Assembly: GCA_023430145.1 (NCBI GenBank)
Contig: JAEZCD010000242.1
Location: 1-36,489 of the forward strand
Origin: Pseudomonadota bacterium
Lineage (GTDB): Bacteria > Pseudomonadota > Alphaproteobacteria > Rhizobiales > Methylopilaceae
DNA: 36,489 nucleotides
Reading direction: 5' to 3'
A program made the position numbers and the translations under genes. A model generated the notes under the pieces. It saw only the letters and a program-made list of their open reading frames with translations, was not told the DNA's origin and ran no database searches. Each line of letters opens with the position of its first letter. Within the stretch, counting starts at the first letter, position 1. Shown here piece by piece: positions 16,422-23,391 of this stretch.

Positions 16422-17603
16422 ATGCCGCAAGCTGCCCTGCAAGTCCGCCTCGTGCGGTCGATCGCCGAAATCCCTGCCCGGACCTGGGATGCCTGCGCGA
16501 ACCCGCCGGCGGTGCCGGAAAATCCCTTCGTCGGCCACGCCTTCCTGCTCGCGCTGGAAAAATCCGGGTCGGTAGGGGGCAGATCCGGCTGGACGCCGCT
16601 GCATGTCGTGCTCGAGGACACGGGAGGAGAAATCCTCGGCCTCGCCCCGGCCTACGTGAAGAGCCATTCGCAGGGCGAGTACGTCTTCGATTACGGCTTC
16701 GCCGAAGCCTACGAGAACGCGGGCGGGCAGTACTATCCGAAGCTCCAGGTGGCGGTGCCGTTCACTCCCGTCACCGGCCCGCGGCTCCTCGTGCCCCCGG
16801 GGCCCGACCAGGACCTGCGGCGGGCCGCGCTCGGCGAGGGGCTGCGTGCGGTGATGCAGCAATTCGAGCTGTCCTCGGTGCACGCGACCTTCGCCACCGA
16901 GGCCGAATGCGACATTCTCGGCCGGCACGGCTACCTGGTGCGCACGCAGCAGCAGTTCCACTGGTTCAACGAGGGTTACGCCACCTACGACGACTTCCTC
17001 GCCGCCCTCGCCTCACGCAAGCGCAAGCAGCTGAAGCGCGAGCGGCGCGAGGCGGTCGCCAACGGCATCGGCATCCGCTGGATCACCGGCAGGGAGATCA
17101 CCGAGGCACACTGGGACGCGTTCTTCGCCTTCTACATGGACACCGGCAGCCGCAAATGGGGCCGGCCCTATCTCAACCGCCGCTTCTTCAGCCTGCTCGG
17201 CGAGGCGATGGCCGACCGCGTGCTGCTGGTGATGGCCGAGCGGGGTGGCCGCTTCGTCGCCGGCGCCCTCAACCTGATCGGCGGCGACGCGCTCTACGGC
17301 CGCTATTGGGGCTGCATCGAGGAGCACCCGTTCCTGCATTTCGAGGTCTGCTACCACCAGGCCATGGATTACGCGATCCAGCACCGCCTGCCGCGCGTCG
17401 AAGCCGGCGCGCAGGGCCAGCACAAGCTGGCGCGCGGCTACCGTCCGATCACCACCTTTTCCGCGCATGCCTTCGCCGACCGGGGCCTCGAGCGCGCCGT
17501 CGCCCGCTATCTCGAGCAGGAGCGTGTGCACGTCGAGGAGGCGAACGAGGCGCTCGAGGAGGCCGGCCCCTTCAGGCGCGGGATGCGGGAAGAGGTGGAG
17601 TGA
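16422..17603 (+). CDS. DUF482/FemAB-like GNAT-fold protein (COG3146 type)
   Basis: A 393-residue protein of the DUF482 (GNAT-like, FemAB-related) family. Visible family segments are FVGHAFLLALEKSGS near the start, GWTPLHVV, the central SRKRKQLKRERREAV and GIGIRWITG, and the C-terminal GCIEEHPFLHFEVCYHQAMDYAI and EAGAQGQHKLARGYRP. Members are predicted acyltransferases; the substrate is not known. FemAB relatives use aminoacyl-tRNA, but no such evidence exists here. ATG 16422 (MPQAALQV) is chosen because upstream in-frame sequence reads as non-coding Arg-rich translation. It is a monocistronic gene followed by a palindromic repeat. Confidence 0.85.
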   Translation: MPQAALQVRLVRSIAEIPARTWDACANPPAVPENPFVGHAFLLALEKSGSVGGRSGWTPLHVVLEDTGGEILGLAPAYVKSHSQGEYVFDYGFAEAYENAGGQYYPKLQVAVPFTPVTGPRLLVPPGPDQDLRRAALGEGLRAVMQQFELSSVHATFATEAECDILGRHGYLVRTQQQFHWFNEGYATYDDFLAALASRKRKQLKRERREAVANGIGIRWITGREITEAHWDAFFAFYMDTGSRKWGRPYLNRRFFSLLGEAMADRVLLVMAERGGRFVAGALNLIGGDALYGRYWGCIEEHPFLHFEVCYHQAMDYAIQHRLPRVEAGAQGQHKLARGYRPITTFSAHAFADRGLERAVARYLEQERVHVEEANEALEEAGPFRRGMREEVE

Positions 17604-17621
17604 CGAGCGGCTACGCGGCCT

Positions 17622-17700
17622 CCGCTCATCCCCGCGAATGCGGGGATCCAGTCCCTTCTGAAGAGCGAAATCTGGATCCCCGCATTCGCGGGATGAGCGG
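17622..17700. repeat. Palindromic repeat, CATCCCCGCGAATGCGGGG type
   Basis: CCGCTCATCCCCGCGAATGC... (17622-17651) is matched in inverse by 17672-17700, ending GGGATGAGCGG, with a 20-base spacer. The left arm itself contains CCCCGCGAATGCGGGG. It is a different family from the three CGTCATTGCGAG repeats in the window and is common in alphaproteobacterial intergenic DNA. It probably ends the DUF482 transcript. Confidence 0.8.
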
Positions 17701-17808
17701 AGCAAGGGCTACCGTTCGAGCTGAAGCCGCACCAGCCATGGACGCCGGCTCCGGGCTCTGCTAAGCCGCGCGCCATCCGAGGGAGTTTTTCGTGCCGCTG
17801 AGTCTCTT

Positions 17809-17857
17809 GCGACGAAGGTGCCTAGCCTGACGGGCGCGTCCGCGCCCCCTTCGTCGC
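17809..17857. repeat. Nested inverted repeat upstream of the GNAT gene
   Basis: GCGACGAAGG (17809-17818) pairs with CCTTCGTCGC (17848-17857) and encloses GGGCGCG-TC-CGCGCCC (17832-17847). The 309-base gap 17604-17912 therefore holds two unrelated palindromes and no gene that I can support. The structure lies 55 bases before the GNAT start. Confidence 0.5.
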
Positions 17858-17912
17858 GCGCGCCCTTCGCGCCGCTCAGCCTGCGAGACTTTTGCTTCCC
17901 GGACCTTCCGCC

Positions 17913-18446
17913 ATGACCGAGCTCGCGCTCGACATCCGCCCGCAATCGGCCGACGACGCCATCGCCGTCGAGCGGCTCAACGCCCGCACCTACGGGCCCG
18001 GGCGCTTCGCGCGTACAGCCTATCGCCTGCGCGAGCGAGTGCCGCCGGAGCCGAATCTGTCCTTCGTCGCCCGCGTCGGCACGCTGCTGGTCGGCTCGGT
18101 GCACATGACGCGCATCCTGATCGGCGACGCCCCTGCCCTCTTGCTCGGCCCGCTGACGGTCGAGCCGGCGTTCCGCAAGCACGGCATCGGCGGCCGGCTG
18201 ATCGCCCGCGCGCTCGAGGCTGCGCGGTCGCACGGCCACCGCCTCGTCATCCTCGTCGGCGACGAGCCCTATTACGCCAAGAGCGGCTTCCGGCGGGTGC
18301 CCCACGGGCGCTTCGAGATGCCGGGCCCGGTCGATCCGGACCGGCTGCTCTATGTCGAGCTCGTGCCTGGGGCCTTCGCCGGCATGGCGGGCCCGGTGCT
18401 GGAAGATCTCGTCTGGGCGCACGAGATGCGCCGGCGGGCCGGCTGA
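17913..18446 (+). CDS. GNAT-family N-acetyltransferase (YhbS-like)
   Basis: A 177-residue acetyl-CoA-dependent acyltransferase. The central acetyl-CoA loop is VEPAFRKHGIGGRLIARALEAA (R/Q-x-x-G-x-G/A at RKHGIGG), preceded by the beta-4 strand LLLGPLTVEP and followed by VILVGDEPYYAKSGFRRV, the pattern of the COG3153 group. The substrate is unknown. ATG 17913 (MTELALDI) is preferred over a TTG seven codons earlier. It is convergent with the SDR gene, with only 13 bases between the stops. Confidence 0.85.
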   Translation: MTELALDIRPQSADDAIAVERLNARTYGPGRFARTAYRLRERVPPEPNLSFVARVGTLLVGSVHMTRILIGDAPALLLGPLTVEPAFRKHGIGGRLIARALEAARSHGHRLVILVGDEPYYAKSGFRRVPHGRFEMPGPVDPDRLLYVELVPGAFAGMAGPVLEDLVWAHEMRRRAG

Positions 18447-18459
18447 CCCGGCCGCGGGC

Positions 18460-19323
18460 TCACTCCCCCTCGGCGAGCAGCGCCGCAAGGCCCTCGCGAT
18501 AGGTCGGGAATTTAAGCTCGACGCCGAATTGTTCGCGCAGGCGCCGGTTCGAGACGCGCTTGTTCGAGCTCCAGAAAGTGCGCGCCATCTCGGACATCTC
18601 CGCCGCCTCGAAGGGAACTTCCGGCGGCGGCGCGATGCCGAGAAGGCTCGCCGCATAGGCGATCGGGTCGCCCGAGGGCGCCGGCTCGTCGTCGGCGAGG
18701 TTGACCGGTCCGGTCAGCTGCGGTCGGGCGATGCCGGCGGCGATCGCGGCGGCGATGTCGTCGACATGGATGCGGTTGAACACCTGGCCCGGCTTGACGA
18801 TGCGCCGCGCGGAGCCCTCGCGGACCTGGCGCAGGGCGTTGCGGCCGGGGCCGTAGATGCCGGCGATGCGGAAAATCTGGCTCGGCGCGCCCCGGCCATC
18901 GGCAAGAGCCGCCCAGCCGCGCTCGGCCTCGATGCGCCGCCGCGCCCGCGGCTCGCTGGCTGCGACCGGCGATGCCTCGTCGACCCAGCCGCCACCGGCA
19001 TCGCCATAGACGCCGACGGTGGAGAGATAGCCGAGCCATTCGAGCGCGGGCATCGGGACATCGGCGAGCAACGGCAGCGCCGGGTCGCCGCCCGGACCGG
19101 CCGGCACCGAGACGAGGAGGCGCGTCGCGCGGGACAGCGCGTCGCGGAGCGGGGACGAGATATCGGTGCCGTCGAAGGGGAACGCGTCGAGCCCGCGCGC
19201 GGCCAGCGCCGCGATCGTGTCGGGGCTGCGCGCCGTCACTGCTACCGAGGCGAAGCCGCCGCCTTGCAGATCGAGGAAGCGCCCGGCCGAGTAGCCGCAG
19301 CCGAGGATCACGAGGCGGCTCAT
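18460..19323 (-). CDS. SDR-type NAD(P)-binding protein (YeeZ-like)
   Basis: A 287-residue Rossmann-fold protein. The nucleotide loop is unusual but complete (VILGCGYSAGRFL). STVGVYGD corresponds to the S-T-x-x-x-Y region of extended SDRs, but the usual Tyr-x3-Lys pair is not visible after it (the sequence there is PRARRRIEAERGW), as in the YeeZ-type branch of COG0451. RIAGIYGPGRNAL and VNRIHVDDIA-like segments (FNRIHVDDIAAAIAAG) are present. Function in the cell is unknown. It lies downstream of the FzlA-like gene on the same strand, separated by a palindromic repeat. Confidence 0.8.
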   Translation of the reverse strand: MSRLVILGCGYSAGRFLDLQGGGFASVAVTARSPDTIAALAARGLDAFPFDGTDISSPLRDALSRATRLLVSVPAGPGGDPALPLLADVPMPALEWLGYLSTVGVYGDAGGGWVDEASPVAASEPRARRRIEAERGWAALADGRGAPSQIFRIAGIYGPGRNALRQVREGSARRIVKPGQVFNRIHVDDIAAAIAAGIARPQLTGPVNLADDEPAPSGDPIAYAASLLGIAPPPEVPFEAAEMSEMARTFWSSNKRVSNRRLREQFGVELKFPTYREGLAALLAEGE

Positions 19324-19328
19324 CTCAG

Positions 19329-19416
19329 CGTCATTGCGAGCGAAGCGAAGCAATCCAGCTTCTCTTCCGGCGCCCTAAAGCTGGATTGCTTCGTCGCTAC
19401 GCTCCTCGCAATGACG
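19329..19416. repeat. Palindromic intergenic repeat, copy B
   Basis: CGTCATTGCGAG...GCAATCCAGC on the left arm is mirrored by GCTGGATTGC...CTCGCAATGACG on the right, around a 20-base centre. It fills nearly the whole gap between the FzlA-like gene and the SDR gene, leaving 6 bases on each side, so it would be transcribed between them and could decouple their expression. Confidence 0.85.
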
Positions 19417-19422
19417 GGCACC

Positions 19423-20115
19423 TCAAAAATCGAGGTCGGCATAGGCCGGCGGCGGGGTGACGCCGCGGACGATCTCGCCGAGCAGCGGCCGGAACGAGGG
19501 CCTGGATTTCAGCCGCGCATACCAGGCCCGCGCCGCCTCGTTCTCGTCCCATGGGACGTCGCCGAGATAGTCGACCACCGACAGATGCGCGGCGGCGGCG
19601 AGGTCGGCATAGGTGAGGCGGTCCGCGGCGAGCCAGTTCCGGTGCGCCAGGAGATGGCCGAGATAGCGCAGATGGTAGCGGACATTGGCCTTGGCCGCGC
19701 GCAGCGCCGGCATCTCCGGCGCGCCGCCGCCGATCTCGGTCGGCATGAAGCGCTTATAGACCTTCTCGTGCACGAGGGGCTGCGACACCTCCTCGTAAAA
19801 CTTGCGGTTGAACCAGTCGAGCAGCCGCCGCACCTCGATGCGCGCTGCCCGCCCGGCCGGCAAGAGGCGCCGCTCGTCGAGCGCGGGCCCGTGCTCCTCG
19901 TCGAGGTACTCGGCGATCGGCCCCGGGCCGGCGATGGCCGGCATCTCGGGCTCCACCAGCACCGGCGTCTCGCCGGCAGGGTTGAGCACGAGGAATCCGT
20001 GCCGTCGCTCCCAGACGCGCTCCTCGGCGAGATCGAACGGCACGCCGTACTCGCCGAGCGCGAGACGCACGAACCGCGAATGAGGGCAAAGCGGGTAATG
20101 ATACAGGGTCGACAT
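19423..20115 (-). CDS. fzlA: FzlA-like glutathione S-transferase-fold protein
   Basis: A 230-residue GST-fold protein: a thioredoxin-like N-terminal half (STLYHYPLCPHSRFVRLALGE, then ETPVLVEPE and PIAEYLDE) and an all-helical C-terminal half (RLTYADLAAAAHLSVVDYL). Three features point to FzlA, the alphaproteobacterial FtsZ-binding division protein: identical length to the Caulobacter protein, VWERR at 34-38, and the C-terminal tail PPPAYADLDF with an Asp at 227, a residue known to matter in Caulobacter. FzlA does not need glutathione for its role and curves FtsZ filaments. It diverges from uppP, a cell-envelope gene, which fits. A generic GST is the alternative. Confidence 0.7.
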   Translation of the reverse strand: MSTLYHYPLCPHSRFVRLALGEYGVPFDLAEERVWERRHGFLVLNPAGETPVLVEPEMPAIAGPGPIAEYLDEEHGPALDERRLLPAGRAARIEVRRLLDWFNRKFYEEVSQPLVHEKVYKRFMPTEIGGGAPEMPALRAAKANVRYHLRYLGHLLAHRNWLAADRLTYADLAAAAHLSVVDYLGDVPWDENEAARAWYARLKSRPSFRPLLGEIVRGVTPPPAYADLDF

Positions 20116-20275
20116 AGGGCCGAGTTGAAAAACGGGCCGGGTTGAAATACGCGCCGGCCTCTTAACAGACCGTCGCCGCATGAAAGCGGCCACCACCTGT
20201 GCGACTCGGGAGCCACCGTATAGAACCGCCGCGGGGCGGCGACAACCCGAGGGGTCGCCGGCGGGGGAAGGCCAC

Positions 20276-21082
20276 ATGCAGCTCGAACGGATCCTGGACG
20301 CGCTGCTGCTCGGCCTCGTCGAGGGGCTGACCGAGTTCATCCCGGTCAGCTCGACCGGCCACATTCTCCTCCTCGGGCACTTCCTCGGCTTCGAGAACCC
20401 CGGAAAGACGTTCGAGGTGCTGATCCAGCTCGGCGCCATCCTCGCCGTCGTCGCCGTCTACGCGCGGCGGCTGCTCGGGGTCGCCGAGCGGCTGCCGAGC
20501 GATCCGGCGGCGCGCCGCTTCGTCATCGGCATCGTCGTCGCCTTCCTGCCGGCCGCGGTCATCGGTGCCACGCTGCACGGCTTCATCAAGGAGGTGCTGT
20601 TCGAGACGCCGGTCGTCATCTGCGTGGCGCTGATTGTGGGCGGCCTCGTGCTCTTGTGGGTCGACCGGCTCGACCTGCACGCGCGCTACCACGACGCCAT
20701 GCGGCTGCCGATCTGGGTGTGCCTGCTGATCGGCTTCGCCCAGTGCCTGGCGATGATCCCCGGCGTGTCGCGCTCGGGCTCGACGATCGTCGGGGCGCTG
20801 TTCCTCGGCGTCGACAAGCGGGCGGCGGCGGAGTTCTCGTTCTTCCTCGCCATGCCGACGATGACCGGCGCCTTCGCGTACGACCTCTACAAGAACCGCG
20901 CCCTGCTCTCCTTCGACGACGGCATCGTCATCGCCGTCGGCTTCGTCGCCGCCTTCCTGTCGGCGCTGCTCGTCGTCCGCTCGCTGCTCGCCTTCGTCGG
21001 CCGCCGCGGCTACGCGCCGTTCGGCTGGTGGCGGCTCGTGGTGGGAACGGCCGGCATTTGGGGGCTGTTGCTGTTCGGGTGA
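20276..21082 (+). CDS. uppP: Undecaprenyl-diphosphatase UppP (BacA)
   Basis: A 268-residue polytopic inner-membrane phosphatase that recycles undecaprenyl pyrophosphate for peptidoglycan synthesis. Both catalytic signatures are intact: LVEGLTEFIPVSSTGH near the N-terminus and MIPGVSRSGSTIVGAL in the second half. About eight hydrophobic segments can be counted and the length is typical (265-275). ATG 20276 is preceded by GGGGGAAG with suitable spacing. It is divergent from the FzlA-like gene and convergent with hepT, so it is probably transcribed alone. Confidence 0.96.
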   Translation: MQLERILDALLLGLVEGLTEFIPVSSTGHILLLGHFLGFENPGKTFEVLIQLGAILAVVAVYARRLLGVAERLPSDPAARRFVIGIVVAFLPAAVIGATLHGFIKEVLFETPVVICVALIVGGLVLLWVDRLDLHARYHDAMRLPIWVCLLIGFAQCLAMIPGVSRSGSTIVGALFLGVDKRAAAEFSFFLAMPTMTGAFAYDLYKNRALLSFDDGIVIAVGFVAAFLSALLVVRSLLAFVGRRGYAPFGWWRLVVGTAGIWGLLLFG

Positions 21083-21114
21083 GCGACGGCGGCGACCGGC
21101 GGAGAGCAGCGCTC

Positions 21115-21465
21115 TCATTCGCCTCTCGACAGTGCGAGCTCCTCCTCGCAGACACGCTTCAGCACCGGTAGGTCGTATCGCCCCAGCTTCCAGAGCACGT
21201 CGGCCGCAACGCGTTGGTATTCGTGGCGGAGAATGTTGCCGATGCCGGCGACCTTCGGCCAAGGAATCTCCGGATGTCGCGCCTTCGCCGCCTCGGGAAG
21301 ACGACGACTCGCTTCCGAAACGATCTCGAGCCCGCGCTCGACGAGCCATCTCTTCTGCCAATCCGCCTCGAACGCCTCGATGGACAGATCCTCGAGCACC
21401 CCCGAGATCCGGGCACACGCCTCGATCATGTCCGTGAGGTGCGGAATGATTTGGGCCGTCGCCAT
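21115..21465 (-). CDS. HepT-like HEPN-domain toxin (DUF86)
   Basis: A 116-residue all-helical HEPN protein, paired with the nucleotidyltransferase gene that overlaps it by one base (TGATG). HepT toxins are RNases with an R-x4-6-H-x-Y motif, neutralised when MntA adds AMP to the Tyr. Here the segment is KVAGIGNILRHEYQRV: His and Tyr are kept, but the Arg normally five residues before the His is Gly, and an Arg sits directly before the His. This variant seems to be a subfamily rather than simple decay, since the frame is open and full-length. Whether it is still a nuclease is unclear. Confidence 0.8.
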   Translation of the reverse strand: MATAQIIPHLTDMIEACARISGVLEDLSIEAFEADWQKRWLVERGLEIVSEASRRLPEAAKARHPEIPWPKVAGIGNILRHEYQRVAADVLWKLGRYDLPVLKRVCEEELALSRGE

Positions 21466-21758
21466 CAGAACACGAGGACCGCGGATTCCTCGATCCGCTC
21501 TCTCAAAAGGGGATGCAGGCTGCGCCGCGTCATGACGTCGGCGTTCCGTCCGAGGACAATGGACGCGCGCTCCATCACGTCCATCAGCTCGTAGACGCCG
21601 AGATGGCCCTTGGCGTGATCGAAAAACAGGTCCACGTCGGATTCTTCCGACGCCTCGTCACGCGCCGTCGAGCCGAACAGGTAGAGGTGCTCTACCCCGA
21701 GCCGCTTGAACTCGGCCTCGTGCGCCCGCAACCGGCGGATTGCTTCGTCGCGCTGCAT
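21465..21758 (-). CDS. MntA-like nucleotidyltransferase antitoxin
   Basis: A 97-residue minimal nucleotidyltransferase with the core LYLFGSTARDEASEESDVDLFFD, giving the GS-x10-DxD metal-binding site. It is the usual partner of HepT and would silence the toxin by AMP transfer to Tyr. ATG 21758 is preceded by an AAGGGGGGA ribosome site. It starts 19 bases after the hugZ-like gene stops on the same strand, so the toxin-antitoxin pair probably rides on that transcript. Confidence 0.82.
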   Translation of the reverse strand: MQRDEAIRRLRAHEAEFKRLGVEHLYLFGSTARDEASEESDVDLFFDHAKGHLGVYELMDVMERASIVLGRNADVMTRRSLHPLLRERIEESAVLVF

Positions 21759-21777
21759 CGCCCGCCCCGTCCCCCCT

Positions 21778-22521
21778 TCACCCCTTCGCCCGCGCCGCGC
21801 GCACCAGCTCGACGAGGTGGATGCGCACCTCGGTCGCGGTCGTCGCGCGGCGCGGGAAGGGCAGCCGCAGCACTTTTGCGCCGAGCGCGATCTCGCAGCC
21901 CTCCGGGTCGCAGCCGACGAACGTCCAGGCCCCCTCCTCCGCGCCGAGCAGCTCTGTCGCATAGAGCGCCACCGCGTCGGCGTGGTCCTCGTTCATGTGC
22001 TCGGCGATGCCGGGCTCGGCCTCGAGCAGCTGCTCGGCCCCGGCGATGTCGCTGAGGATCGCGGCAGCCTCCAGATCGACGATGCGGCCGAAGCCGGCGA
22101 CGAGATGAGCCCCCGCCAGCTCGAGCCGGAACATGCCGAAATCGGCGAAGCCGGCATAGCCGGCCGCCTCCGGATGGCGGGCGAGATAACGCCGCCGGTC
22201 GGCGGGATCCGCGGTGCGGACAAGCCGCCCCTGAAGGCTCACGCGCGCATCGGCGAGCGGGTCCTCGGCACCTTCCGCCGCCAGCAGGATCGAGGCGCGG
22301 CTATCGGCCGCGAGATTTCTGGTGTGCCGGGCGAGCGTCGAGAGCAGCAGCAGCGGCGCGCCGGAGAAATCGGAGGCGATCCCGACCAGGGAGGCGTAAG
22401 GCCCGCCGCCCTCGGTATCGAGGGTCGCGAGACTGCCCCGCCGGGCGATTCGCATCAGCGCCTTCGCGGTGTCCGCGGCCGACCAGGGCTCGGCCTCGGA
22501 TTTGACGGCTGGATCGCTCAT
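21778..22521 (-). CDS. HugZ-family FMN-binding split-barrel protein with DUF2470 tail
   Basis: A 247-residue protein. Residues about 15-160 are a pyridoxamine-5-phosphate-oxidase-like split barrel (RRGSLATLDTEGGGPYASLVGIA, LLLSTLARHTRNLAADSRASIL). The C-terminal quarter is a DUF2470 domain (EHMNEDHADAVALYATELL). Relatives in Campylobacter and Helicobacter (HugZ) degrade heme; alphaproteobacterial copies are annotated by homology only, and no heme-uptake gene lies nearby. ATG 22521 has GGAG eight bases upstream. It is divergent from chvI and leads a cluster that includes mntA and hepT. Confidence 0.8.
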   Translation of the reverse strand: MSDPAVKSEAEPWSAADTAKALMRIARRGSLATLDTEGGGPYASLVGIASDFSGAPLLLLSTLARHTRNLAADSRASILLAAEGAEDPLADARVSLQGRLVRTADPADRRRYLARHPEAAGYAGFADFGMFRLELAGAHLVAGFGRIVDLEAAAILSDIAGAEQLLEAEPGIAEHMNEDHADAVALYATELLGAEEGAWTFVGCDPEGCEIALGAKVLRLPFPRRATTATEVRIHLVELVRAARAKG

Positions 22522-22656
22522 TTCGGTGCTCCGAACGCGCAATTGCGGCGAAAATTCGCCGACAGGCCTTGAAAGATCAAGCATTTGCGAGAGGTAGTCA
22601 CAAATAAGCCACGCCCTGCCGGTTCATGGCCGATGGGGTAAGACGGAGAAGCTCAC

Positions 22657-23355
22657 GTGCCGACAATCGCGCTCGTCGACGACGATCGGAACATTCTGGC
22701 GTCGGTCTCGATCGCACTCGAGGCGGAAGGCTACCGGATTCAGACCTACAATGACGGCGCCACGGCGCTCGAAGGTCTGCGCACGAGCCCGCCGGATCTG
22801 GCGATCCTCGACATCAAGATGCCTCGCATGGACGGGATGGAGCTGCTGCGCCGGCTGCGCCAGAAGACCGAGATGCCGGTGATCTTCCTCACCTCCAAGG
22901 ACGAGGAGATCGACGAGCTTTTCGGCCTGAAGATGGGGGCGGACGACTTCATCAGGAAGCCGTTCTCGCAGCGGCTCCTCGTCGAGCGGGTGAAGGCGGT
23001 GCTCCGGCGGGCGAGCGCCCGCGACGGGCAGCCCGCCAAGGGCGCCGACAGCAAGGTGCTGGAGCGCGGCCATCTGAGAATGGACCCCGAACGGCACACC
23101 TCCACCTGGAAGGGCGACCTCATCACGCTGACGGTGACCGAGTTCCTGATCCTGCATGCGCTGGCCAGCCGGCCGGGTGTGGTGAAGAGCCGCAACGCCC
23201 TGATGGACGCCGCCTATGACGATCAGGTCTATGTCGACGACCGGACGATCGACAGCCACATCAAGCGCTTGCGCAAGAAATTCAAGGCGGCGGACGATTC
23301 GTTCGATATGATCGAGACGCTCTACGGCGTCGGCTACCGCTTCAAGGACATCTGA
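22657..23355 (+). CDS. chvI: Response regulator ChvI (OmpR family)
   Basis: A 232-residue two-component regulator. The receiver domain has the acidic cluster D8-D10, phospho-acceptor D52 (LAILDIKMPRMDG) and KPF near 105. The C-terminal winged helix carries VTEFLILHALASRPGVVKSRNALMD and DRTIDSHIKRLRKKF. ChvI controls acid response, exopolysaccharide, motility and envelope homeostasis in Rhizobiales and is often essential. The GTG start has ACGGAGAA upstream. It is 36 bases from chvG, and the downstream hprK-EIIA-HPr genes complete a block conserved in this order. Confidence 0.95.
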   Translation: MPTIALVDDDRNILASVSIALEAEGYRIQTYNDGATALEGLRTSPPDLAILDIKMPRMDGMELLRRLRQKTEMPVIFLTSKDEEIDELFGLKMGADDFIRKPFSQRLLVERVKAVLRRASARDGQPAKGADSKVLERGHLRMDPERHTSTWKGDLITLTVTEFLILHALASRPGVVKSRNALMDAAYDDQVYVDDRTIDSHIKRLRKKFKAADDSFDMIETLYGVGYRFKDI

Positions 23356-23391
23356 GGCGCGCCGGCCGCGGAGGCCGGGACACGTTCGCCC

